Of a DNA stretch of 64,000 nucleotides, positions 18,522 to 25,658 are shown piece after piece. Position 1 is the stretch's first letter, and each line of letters starts with the position of its first letter. The stretch comes from Schauerella aestuarii (GTDB lineage Bacteria > Pseudomonadota > Gammaproteobacteria > Burkholderiales > Burkholderiaceae_B). Both the position numbers and the translations under genes were made by a program. The notes beneath the pieces were generated by a model. That model had not been told where the DNA came from, did no database searches, and saw only the letters and a list, made by a program, of their open reading frames with translations. The stretch covers positions 248,001 through 312,000 of the forward strand of contig NZ_SIZW01000042.1 of the NCBI RefSeq assembly GCF_009866805.1. Direction: 5' to 3'.

Positions 18522-19394
18522 TCAGCCCACCCGTTCTTTGATTGCGAAAAGGCCCTGCGGGCGCACGATCATCACAAAGAGAATGACGGCAAAGCCCAGT
18601 GCATCGCGATAGGCGGTGGACACAAAACCCGCGCCGAATTCTTCGATCATGGCCAACGCGAAGCCGCCGAGCGCGGCGCCCGCCAGATTGCCCAATCCAC
18701 CGAGAATCACGATGGCGAAAGCTTTCAGGCTGGCGAGATCGCCCATGGCCGGACTCACCATGAATACCGGCGCCAGCAGCGCGCCGGCCGTGGCCGCCAG
18801 CGCCGACCCCAGCGCAAACGTGAGCGTATAGATGCGCGAGACGTTCACGCCCACGATCTTGGCCGCGTCGCGGTCCTGAAAGGTCGCACGCATGGCCATG
18901 CCCAGGCGCGAGCGCTCGATGCCGAAATAGAACACCACCAGCAACACCGCAGCGGCCGCCAGCACGAACAGACGCGTGGCCGAAATGGCGACGCTGCCGA
19001 AGACCAGCGGTTCTTGCGAGAAGGGGGACGGCACGATCTTGGCCACGCCGCCCCAGAACAACAATTCAGCGTTCTGCATGATGATCATGACACCGATCAT
19101 GATGAGCATGACCTCATCGATATTGGCCAGATCGCGACGCCGCAGCAAGACGAATTCGACGATCGCGCCGAAAATGAAGCCCACCGCTGCCGCAATCAGC
19201 AACGATGAAAAGAAATCCAGCTTGAGCACCGAGACGAGGCCGTAGGCCACATAGGCGCCAAGGGTGTACAACTCGCCGTGGGCGAAGTTCACGACCTTCA
19301 TGATGCCGAAGATCAGCGTCAGGCCGATGCCCAGGAGGGCGTAGGTGGCGCCCAGCACGGCACCATTGACCAGGTGCTGTAAAAATTGATCCAC
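18522..19394 (-). CDS. livH: LivH-type ABC transporter permease
   Basis: Partner permease of LivM, 290 residues, with about eight membrane segments. It contains LGIGLTLIFGIMKVVNFAHGELYTLGAY and the coupling motif MRATFQDRDAAKIVGVN, then AFAIVILGGLGNLAGAALGGF. It starts with GTG (MDQFLQHLVNGAVLGATYAL) after a GGGAG ribosome site. An 84-bp gap with a strong hairpin separates it from the binding-protein gene upstream. Confidence 0.93.
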   Translation of the reverse strand: MDQFLQHLVNGAVLGATYALLGIGLTLIFGIMKVVNFAHGELYTLGAYVAYGLVSVLKLDFFSSLLIAAAVGFIFGAIVEFVLLRRRDLANIDEVMLIMIGVMIIMQNAELLFWGGVAKIVPSPFSQEPLVFGSVAISATRLFVLAAAAVLLVVFYFGIERSRLGMAMRATFQDRDAAKIVGVNVSRIYTLTFALGSALAATAGALLAPVFMVSPAMGDLASLKAFAIVILGGLGNLAGAALGGFALAMIEEFGAGFVSTAYRDALGFAVILFVMIVRPQGLFAIKERVG

Positions 19395-19409
19395 GTCGAT
19401 CTCCCGAAG

Positions 19410-19430
19410 CCGGCGGCCCGCAGCCGCCGG
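19410..19430 (-). promoter_or_regulatory. Intercistronic GC hairpin between the binding-protein gene and livH
   Basis: A perfect 8-bp inverted repeat (CCGGCGGC/GCCGCCGG, 5-nt loop) in the mRNA between the two genes, with no T tract after it. Such hairpins usually protect the upstream message from 3' decay, so the binding protein is made in excess over the membrane parts. That role is inferred. Confidence 0.5.
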
Positions 19431-19478
19431 ACAGTACTGAGGGCAGGCAGCGGCAACATGCCACCACCCGCCGGCGTC

Positions 19479-20630
19479 TTACTGCACGGTGACCTTGCCG
19501 TCCATCAACTTGACCACATACACATTGGGCGAGTTCTGGCCGCTTTCCTTGCCTTCCGGACCTTCCTTGATGAAGGCAATGTCGCCGTTGACGCCTTGCA
19601 CGTTGACCTTCCATAAGGCGGCGCGGATCGACTCGGAATCGGCTTTGCCGGCCGACGTGATGGCCGCCGCGATCGTCTTGATACCGTCATAGCCGCGGAA
19701 GCCTTCCGTCAAGCCAGCGAACGGCAGGTTCTTGGCCTTCCACGCGTTCACGTAGGCGTTGGCAACCTCCGGGTACTTGGCGCGTTCGACCGCCCAAGGC
19801 GCGAAAAACAGCAGATGGGTGCTGGCGTAGCCTTTGGGACCGGGGTTATCCAGCAGGGGTTCGGGGAACGAGCCGCCGGTGGTGATGATGCGTTGGGGCA
19901 GGCGTTGCTCAGCGGCCTGGCGAATGGCCAGCGTCAATTGCTCCACGCCCGAGGTCACGATCAGCGTGTCGGCGCCGGAATCGCGCAGCGTGGCCAACTG
20001 GGCCGACAGATCGGTCGCATCCGGGGCCATGGTTTCGATCCGGCCGACCTGAATGCCTTGTTCGGCGAACATGGCGCGGAACTCGGTGGCGGCACCCAGG
20101 CCCCAGTCGTTGTTCACCGAAAGGAAATCGACCTTCTTGATGGCGGGCTGGACGTTCTTCAGTTCTTTCGCGAAGGCCAGCGCTTCCATTTTCGACGTGG
20201 GGCTGACGCGAAAGATCCAGGGGTTGCCGGCCGTCGTGATCTTGCTCGACGATGCCGTTTCAACCACCATCGGCACGTTGTATTCGATCAGCTTGGGCAT
20301 GATGGCCAGCGTAAACGTCGAGCTCCATGCGCCCATCAGCACGGGCACTTTGTCACGCAAGATCAATTTTTCGACCGAGTTGACGGCCTCGCGCGGATTG
20401 GACTTGTTGTCCTCGATGATGAGTTCGATTTTCTTGCCCAGTACGCCGCCCTGGGCGTTGATCTGCTCGGCGGCAATGCGCGCGCCGTTGGTCACGTAGT
20501 TACCCGACGCCGCGACGGCGCCGGTCAACGGCTGGGTGACGCCGATCTTGATGGTTTCCTGGGCCAGGGCTGGCGCAGCAGTACTGGCCGCCAGCGTCAA
20601 CAGGGCAAACAGCCGGGTAGTCGTCCACAT
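19479..20630 (-). CDS. Periplasmic substrate-binding protein of the Liv-type transporter (LivJ/AmiC-like)
   Basis: A 383-residue exported binding protein of the Peripla_BP_6 type. The signal peptide is MWTTTRLFALLTLAASTAAPALAQE with cleavage near AQE. The mature part starts IKIGVTQPLTGAVAASG and contains NGARIAAEQINAQGGVLGKKIELIIEDNKSNP and VPVLMGAWSSTFTLAI. ATG at 20630 was chosen because AGGAG lies 8 bp before it; a GTG three codons earlier sits on the ribosome site. It heads the transport half of the operon, 48 bp after the oxygenase gene, and should bind the pathway's substrate. Canonical residues alone do not tell which one. Confidence 0.92.
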   Translation of the reverse strand: MWTTTRLFALLTLAASTAAPALAQETIKIGVTQPLTGAVAASGNYVTNGARIAAEQINAQGGVLGKKIELIIEDNKSNPREAVNSVEKLILRDKVPVLMGAWSSTFTLAIMPKLIEYNVPMVVETASSSKITTAGNPWIFRVSPTSKMEALAFAKELKNVQPAIKKVDFLSVNNDWGLGAATEFRAMFAEQGIQVGRIETMAPDATDLSAQLATLRDSGADTLIVTSGVEQLTLAIRQAAEQRLPQRIITTGGSFPEPLLDNPGPKGYASTHLLFFAPWAVERAKYPEVANAYVNAWKAKNLPFAGLTEGFRGYDGIKTIAAAITSAGKADSESIRAALWKVNVQGVNGDIAFIKEGPEGKESGQNSPNVYVVKLMDGKVTVQ

Positions 20631-20678
20631 AATGCACACTCCTGAGGGTGAGAGGGAACAGCTCGCAATGCGTCGGGC

Positions 20679-21650
20679 TCAAACGCGGGTTTGCCGGTAT
20701 CTGAGATCGCGATACGCCCCGGATGACACCGGGGGATATTTGGGCTCGTCATCGCCCGCCACGCATTCGATCTGCGCGTCGTAGTTGGGATGATGAAAGA
20801 AGGCAATGGACAGGCGCGCTTGCGCGGGCCGGCCGTCGTCGGGCGGGTTGACGACGCGGTGCGTGTTGGACACCCAGCGGTCGTTGGTCCAGCGCATCAG
20901 CAGGTCGCCGATATTGACGACGAAGGTGTCCGGATCGGTCTCCACGCCGAGCCAGTCGCCCGCGCGGGTTTGTACCTGCAGGCCGCCGGGCACGTTTTCG
21001 CCATTGAGGATCGTGAGCAAGCCGTAGTCGGTGTGGGCGCCGGCACGCAATTGGCCCGGTATTGGCGGCGCGGTGGCCGCCGGATAATGATTGATGCGCA
21101 TGGCCGTGATGTGGCGATCGATTTTGTCGGCGAAGAACGATTCGTTCAGCCCGAGGCCCAGTGCGGTCAGCGCCATCATCTGCTCGGTGAGGCCCTCCAT
21201 CGCGGCGTAATAAGCGTGGGCGGCGTCGCGCCATCCGAGCGGTGTCGCGGGCCAGACGTTGGGGATGAAGTAGCGTGGACCTTCGCCGGTGGTGTAGTAC
21301 GCGTCATCGGGCCAGGACTCCCGTCCGAAGTGGAAATACTCCTTCAAGTCCGGCGGCGTCTCTTGCGCGTTGCCGAACGACAGCGCTTCGAAACCCAACG
21401 CGCGATAACCGCGCGGCACTTTGGGATCGGCGGGCGCCGCAAGCAGTTTCTGCTCCACCGGTTGATTGAAGAAATCGTAGGCGCGCGCGCGCAGGTTGGT
21501 CATCAACTCGCGCGGTACGCCATGGCCGCAGATCGTGAAGAAACCGATTTCGCGGCAGGTGCGGTCGATGTGCTGCGCAACGTGCAATCGGTCGGCGGCA
21601 CTGCCGTGCAAGGCCGGCGTCAGATCGATAACGGGAAGGGTGGCGGACAT
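20679..21650 (-). CDS. 2-oxoglutarate/Fe(II)-type oxygenase, isopenicillin N synthase family
   Basis: A 323-residue soluble oxygenase. The DIOX_N domain is LPVIDLTPAL...REIGFFTICGHGVPREL. The iron is expected on His206 and Asp208 in GAHTDYGLLTIL and on His264 in SNTHRVVNP. The co-substrate arginine is in RLS (Arg279, Ser281). All four positions are intact. Such enzymes usually hydroxylate or desaturate a small molecule using 2-oxoglutarate and oxygen. The start at 21650 is 11 bp after the dehydrogenase gene. Its substrate is presumably an intermediate of the same pathway. The frame is open upstream through the dehydrogenase gene, but MSATLPVIDL is the family start. Confidence 0.88.
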   Translation of the reverse strand: MSATLPVIDLTPALHGSAADRLHVAQHIDRTCREIGFFTICGHGVPRELMTNLRARAYDFFNQPVEQKLLAAPADPKVPRGYRALGFEALSFGNAQETPPDLKEYFHFGRESWPDDAYYTTGEGPRYFIPNVWPATPLGWRDAAHAYYAAMEGLTEQMMALTALGLGLNESFFADKIDRHITAMRINHYPAATAPPIPGQLRAGAHTDYGLLTILNGENVPGGLQVQTRAGDWLGVETDPDTFVVNIGDLLMRWTNDRWVSNTHRVVNPPDDGRPAQARLSIAFFHHPNYDAQIECVAGDDEPKYPPVSSGAYRDLRYRQTRV

Positions 21651-21661
21651 GGGCGCTCCGA

Positions 21662-22417
21662 TCAGTGAAAGTACGCGCCGCCATCCACCACCAGCGTCTG
21701 GCCGGTGATGAATGCGGATTGATTGCCGGCGAAGAACTCGACCGCGCCGACGAGGTCTTCGGGCACCATATCGCGCGCCAGGATGCGATTGCGCAGCGAG
21801 GGCCCCTTGACGCCGTCGACCAGGGTGGGGTTGCGCGTTACGCCTTCGCTCAACGTAAAGCCAGGTGCCACGCTGTTGACCAGCACGTTGAAAGCGCCCA
21901 TTTCGGTGGCGAGGGCGCGGGTCAATGAAATCACGGCGCCTTTGCTCGCCACGTAATGGGCCATCAGCGGGTTGCCCTTGAACGCCACGCCCGATGAGAT
22001 ATTGACGATGCGTCCGCCGCCCGCGCGTTTGAACGCAGGCGTCACGGCGCGACAGGCGAGGAAGGTGCCGATCACGTTCACGTCCAGTACCTGCCTCCAA
22101 TCGGCCACAGTGAGGGCGTCGAAGGGCGTGGGCGTGAGCGACGAGTAAATACCGGCGTTGTTGACGAGCACATCGATGCGGCCATAGGCTGCGCAGGCGG
22201 CGTCGGCCATGGCCTGCACCTGGTCTTCGTCGGACACGTCCACAGCGACGCCCAGCACATCGTGGCCTTGCGCGCGCAGTTCGGTCGCGGTGGTTTCGGC
22301 GCCGGCGCGATCGGCAATCACGACGCGCGCGCCGCGTTCGAGCAAGCGGAGGACGATGGCGCGCCCGATGCCCATGGCACCGCCGGTCACGATGGCCACG
22401 GCGTGGTCGAGACTCAT
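21662..22417 (-). CDS. Short-chain dehydrogenase/reductase (SDR)
   Basis: A 251-residue classical SDR. The NAD(P) site is TGGAMGIG (residues 11-18) and the acidic ADR after the second strand suggests NAD preference. NNAG sits at 86-89, the catalytic serine in NISSG (about 141-142), and Tyr155 and Lys159 in YVASK. The C-terminus ends ITGQTLVVDGGAYFH. It overlaps the DUF1116 gene by 4 bp. It probably oxidises an alcohol intermediate. The substrate is unknown. Confidence 0.9.
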   Translation of the reverse strand: MSLDHAVAIVTGGAMGIGRAIVLRLLERGARVVIADRAGAETTATELRAQGHDVLGVAVDVSDEDQVQAMADAACAAYGRIDVLVNNAGIYSSLTPTPFDALTVADWRQVLDVNVIGTFLACRAVTPAFKRAGGGRIVNISSGVAFKGNPLMAHYVASKGAVISLTRALATEMGAFNVLVNSVAPGFTLSEGVTRNPTLVDGVKGPSLRNRILARDMVPEDLVGAVEFFAGNQSAFITGQTLVVDGGAYFH

Positions 22418-23571
22418 GATGGATCCTTGGGCGCGAAGAGCGACACGGGTGGTGTGTAGGCACCGCGGCCGATCAACCCGGCCATCCCCGCGCGGTCGAC
22501 CATTGCCAAGTGGATGGCGGGCGCATGGCCGGTGGCGGCGATGCGTGCGGGATCGATGACACCGGTTGCGGGGTCGATGACCTGTGCGCCGCGTGCGGCG
22601 GCGTCTGCGGGCAAGCTCGCCGCCCATTCTTGCAGCAGCGCCGGCGCGAATGCGATCGCCTGGCCGCCAAGGCCGCAGCAATCGATGACGGCGCTATCGC
22701 CGATCGCGCCAATTGGCGTACTTGCGGCGTGTGCCGGGAAAAGGTTGCCTACGGGCGGCGTGGCGGCAACCGTGCGCCACACCGTTTCGTTTTTCATTCG
22801 AATGCCGAACGCCAAGCCATTGCCGCCGGCGGACAGGAGCGGGCCTTGGCCGTAACGCAATACCCACGCGCTTGCGGCCATGATCAGTGTGAGCACGAAG
22901 CCGGGGTTGGCAGCCAGGGCGGCGCGACTGACGTCGTCCAAGGCAGGGAGTTGCGTAAGCAGGGTGGCGTTGGCAGCGCCAGTGCGTGCGTGACATTCAT
23001 CCTGGCCCTGCAAGGCGTTTTCGATGACGGCAGTCAGGGCGACCGGCGCGGCGCGCACGGCGCGGGCGACCGGGCCGAGCACCAGGGCGCTCATCGATTG
23101 CATGTTGGCCACACACACCGGATCGGGCGAGCCGAAACGCAATGCCGGCGGCGGTCCTTCGGCAATGGGTGCATACGAGGCAGTGTCGCCGTCGCCCACG
23201 ACCAATACGGGCATGCCGAGGGTCACGACTTGCGCCAGCGGCGTGACCACGCCGTAGTCTTGCGCGGGCACGAAACGATAGGTGCCGTCGTCGATCAATC
23301 CAAGCGCCTGTGCCAGGCTGCCGGCGGCGCCTTCGTACACGATGGCGTGTGCGGCGGCATGGCGCACAGGGGCCGGCACCGCCTGGTCGCCGTAAGTGGG
23401 ACCGGCGTGCAGCAGCAGGGTGTCGGGCAGGTCGGGGAGCGCGTCGCGCAGGCGTCGAACGTCTTGCCAGCGGGCGCCGGCGAAGACGGCCGCGAGCGTG
23501 GCCGCTGTGCGGGCGGGAGCCGCGTGGTCAGTGGCGGCTGCGACCGCATCCAGGTGGGGCAAGGCGGTCAT
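22414..23571 (-). CDS. DUF1116 protein, AllG/YlbE-like (carbamoyltransferase-subunit family)
   Basis: A 385-residue member of the family that includes E. coli YlbE (AllG) and YahG. AllG is a subunit of oxamate carbamoyltransferase, which splits oxalurate-derived compounds to carbamoyl phosphate and oxamate in allantoin breakdown. Family marks: LLLHAGPTYGDQAVPAPVRH, AIVYEG, GQDECHARTGAAN, GGNGLAFGIR, NLFPAHAAS-x-PIGAIGDSAVIDCCGLGGQA. The C-terminal block is IDPARIAATGHAPAIHLAMVDRAGMAGLIGRGAYTPP. It is somewhat short (AllG-type proteins are about 420). No FdrA (AllF) or AllH partner is seen in the window. The start may be ATG at 23571 or the GTG just before it. Confidence 0.8.
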   Translation of the reverse strand: MTALPHLDAVAAATDHAAPARTAATLAAVFAGARWQDVRRLRDALPDLPDTLLLHAGPTYGDQAVPAPVRHAAAHAIVYEGAAGSLAQALGLIDDGTYRFVPAQDYGVVTPLAQVVTLGMPVLVVGDGDTASYAPIAEGPPPALRFGSPDPVCVANMQSMSALVLGPVARAVRAAPVALTAVIENALQGQDECHARTGAANATLLTQLPALDDVSRAALAANPGFVLTLIMAASAWVLRYGQGPLLSAGGNGLAFGIRMKNETVWRTVAATPPVGNLFPAHAASTPIGAIGDSAVIDCCGLGGQAIAFAPALLQEWAASLPADAAARGAQVIDPATGVIDPARIAATGHAPAIHLAMVDRAGMAGLIGRGAYTPPVSLFAPKDPS

Positions 23572-24323
23572 CACGAGGGCTTCCGGTTGAAGAACTTGCG
23601 CCAGTAATCGCGGATGACCGCGCCGATCAGCGTGAAGAGGTTGAGCGCAGGGGCCTCTGCGGCCGGTCTCGCCTTTGCAGCCGCCTTGGCGGTCGCTGCT
23701 GCGCTCGGCGGTGCGACGGCAGGTGCGTGAACCGGGCCGGACGATGCCGGTGCCGTCGTAGCGGGTGATGCTGCGGCAAAAGACGGCGTCGCTGCACTCG
23801 CCGCATCGGCATGGGCATGCGCATGAGCGGGAAGTGGGGACGAGGATGCGTCCGATAGCGCGTCTTCGCCGATCGCATCCTGCGCCAGCACGCCCTGCAG
23901 GTTGTCGGCGAACTGCCTTGTCAGTTGATCGGCCAGCGCGCGCACAATGCCTTCGCGGCTGAATTGCGCGAGCGACCCCGTGATCGAGAAGGTGACGTTC
24001 ACGCCCACCCGCGTGCCGCCTTCGGCTTCAGTCAGATCGAACGCGGCATCGCCTTTGACGCGGCTGTTGCTCTTGCCATCGGCGGCCTGGCCGCTCAACG
24101 CGCCGCAGTGCGCCGCCTCATCGAGCGTGAGTTCGCCGGATCCGGCGAACGCCGCAGCGATCGGTCCCAGTTTGACCTTGAACAGCAGCGGCAGCGTGCT
24201 GCCTTCGGCCGGACCGCGCAGGGAGGCACCGGGCAGGCACGACACGAGCAATTCGGGGTCGTGAAAGGCCTCCCACACGCGCGCAAGCGGTACGGCGACG
24301 AGGAAGTGCTGTTCAAGTTGCAT
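23571..24323 (-). CDS. CoxG-like SRPBCC-fold protein of a molybdenum hydroxylase cluster
   Basis: A 250-residue protein with an N-terminal SRPBCC/CoxG domain (about residues 1-145: MQLEQHFLVAVPLARVWEAF, LLVSCLPGASL, NVTFSITGSLAQFSREGIV). A long Ala/Pro/Ser/His-rich linker follows (about 160-225) and the C-terminal end is amphipathic and positively charged (NLFTLIGAVIRDYWRKFFNRK). In CO dehydrogenase clusters CoxG anchors the enzyme to the membrane; a similar job is likely here. It overlaps the FeS subunit by 11 bp and the DUF1116 gene by a base or so. Confidence 0.85.
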   Translation of the reverse strand: MQLEQHFLVAVPLARVWEAFHDPELLVSCLPGASLRGPAEGSTLPLLFKVKLGPIAAAFAGSGELTLDEAAHCGALSGQAADGKSNSRVKGDAAFDLTEAEGGTRVGVNVTFSITGSLAQFSREGIVRALADQLTRQFADNLQGVLAQDAIGEDALSDASSSPLPAHAHAHADAASAATPSFAAASPATTAPASSGPVHAPAVAPPSAAATAKAAAKARPAAEAPALNLFTLIGAVIRDYWRKFFNRKPS

Positions 24324-24834
24324 GGGCGGGTTCCTGAATGCGACGTGCGGCCAGCACATGCGCGATGGCGCGGACGATGCCGCGGTAACCGGTACAGCGG
24401 CACAGATTGCCCGCCAGTTCTTCGCGAATCCGTGCCTCGTTGGCGTCAGGGAGTCGTTGCACGATGTCGCGCGCGGTCATCAACATGCCCGGCGTGCAGT
24501 AGCCGCATTGCAGCGCATGTTCGGCGGTAAAGGCGGCGCGCAATTCAGCGGTCAAGGCATCGTCATCGAAGGCCTCGAGCGTGCGCACCGTTTTGCCCTC
24601 GAATCGCGCGGCCGACTGCAAACAGGCCCGTTGTGGGGCGCCATCGACCTCCACCGTGCAGGCGCCGCACACGCCTTGTTCGCAGCCGATATGGGTGGCC
24701 GTAAGTCCGCAATGCTCGCGCAGCACATCGGCCAGATGCGTACGCGCTTCCGTGCGCACGGCATATTGGCGGCCGTTGACCGACAAGCGAATGTCGATCT
24801 CGTGCGTAGGCGGAAAAACCAGTTCGGGTCGCAT
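24313..24834 (-). CDS. Molybdenum hydroxylase small (2x[2Fe-2S]) subunit, CoxS-like
   Basis: Electron-transfer subunit, 173 residues. The N-terminal plant-type [2Fe-2S] cluster uses GCEQGVCGACTVEVDG with a fourth cysteine in RACLQS. The C-terminal cluster uses CGYCTPGM and CRCTGY. Both sets of four cysteines are intact. The start at 24834 gives the usual family N-terminus (EIDIRLSVNGRQYAV). It overlaps the CoxG gene by 11 bp. Confidence 0.93.
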   Translation of the reverse strand: MRPELVFPPTHEIDIRLSVNGRQYAVRTEARTHLADVLREHCGLTATHIGCEQGVCGACTVEVDGAPQRACLQSAARFEGKTVRTLEAFDDDALTAELRAAFTAEHALQCGYCTPGMLMTARDIVQRLPDANEARIREELAGNLCRCTGYRGIVRAIAHVLAARRIQEPAHAT

Positions 24835-24848
24835 CGATTGGCCTCGGG

Positions 24849-25658
24849 TCAGGGGTGAAGCTCGCGCACGGCCTGCGCGATCAGATCGTCGAGCAAGGCG
24901 CGGCGGGTGGTGTCCAGATCCAATGCGGGATTCGCCAGCCAGGCGGCGCGTGCCAGCGGATCGGCGAACATCGTCGCCAACCGGGGATCGTCGAACACCC
25001 GGGGTGCACCGTCGAGCGCACCCACGACCCAGCGCGTCACGTCGCGGGCGGGGTCGATCACCACGGCAACGATCGCCAGGGCGAACTCGCCGGTCTTGCG
25101 GCAAAACTTGACGTAGGCCCAGCGGGCGTCCGGGCTCAACCGCGGCACGTCGATCGCCGTAAGCAGTTCGTCGGCCGCCAGTTGGGTTTCGAATGCGGAC
25201 ACCATGAAATCGCCGGCCTCGATGCGGCGCGTACCGGTCGCGCTTTGTACGGTGTAGACGGCGCCCACTGCCGCCATGGCGGTGATCCAGTCGGCCGCCG
25301 GATCGGCATGGCAGAGGCTGCCACCCACCGTGCCGCGATTGCGCACGGCGCGATATGCGATGCCGCGTGCCACCTTGGGTAGAAAGCCTTGTGTGACGTC
25401 CGGCACCACGCCATCTTCGACGGCGGCATGCGCGGTCATTGCGCCCAGGGTGAGGCCGTGCGGGCTTTCATCGCACGCGCGCAATGAAGCGATGGCATCG
25501 AGGTCGACGAGCGCCTCGGGTTGCGCGAGACGCAGGTTGAGCATGGCGCCCAGGGACTGGCCGCCTGCGATCGGTTTGGTGTACGTCTCACGGGTGAGTT
25601 GGGCACAGGCGCCGGGTAGATCGGGCTGGCGTTCAAGCGTATAGGTGACGGCTTTCAT
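24849..25658 (-). CDS. Molybdenum hydroxylase medium (FAD) subunit, CoxM-like
   Basis: FAD-binding subunit, 269 residues. The FAD motifs are IAGGQSLGAMLNLRLAQP and TVGGSLCHADPAADW. It takes electrons from the FeS clusters and passes them to the final acceptor. The start at 25658 overlaps the stop of the large subunit (ATGA), and its stop is 14 bp before the small-subunit ATG, giving the order L-M-S, then G. Confidence 0.92.
   Translation of the reverse strand: MKAVTYTLERQPDLPGACAQLTRETYTKPIAGGQSLGAMLNLRLAQPEALVDLDAIASLRACDESPHGLTLGAMTAHAAVEDGVVPDVTQGFLPKVARGIAYRAVRNRGTVGGSLCHADPAADWITAMAAVGAVYTVQSATGTRRIEAGDFMVSAFETQLAADELLTAIDVPRLSPDARWAYVKFCRKTGEFALAIVAVVIDPARDVTRWVVGALDGAPRVFDDPRLATMFADPLARAAWLANPALDLDTTRRALLDDLIAQAVRELHP

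Noticed and set aside
20679-22463. An oxygenase-dehydrogenase fusion read from one long open frame
   Set aside because: The upstream part is the shadow of the intact SDR gene; the oxygenase has its own family start at 21650.
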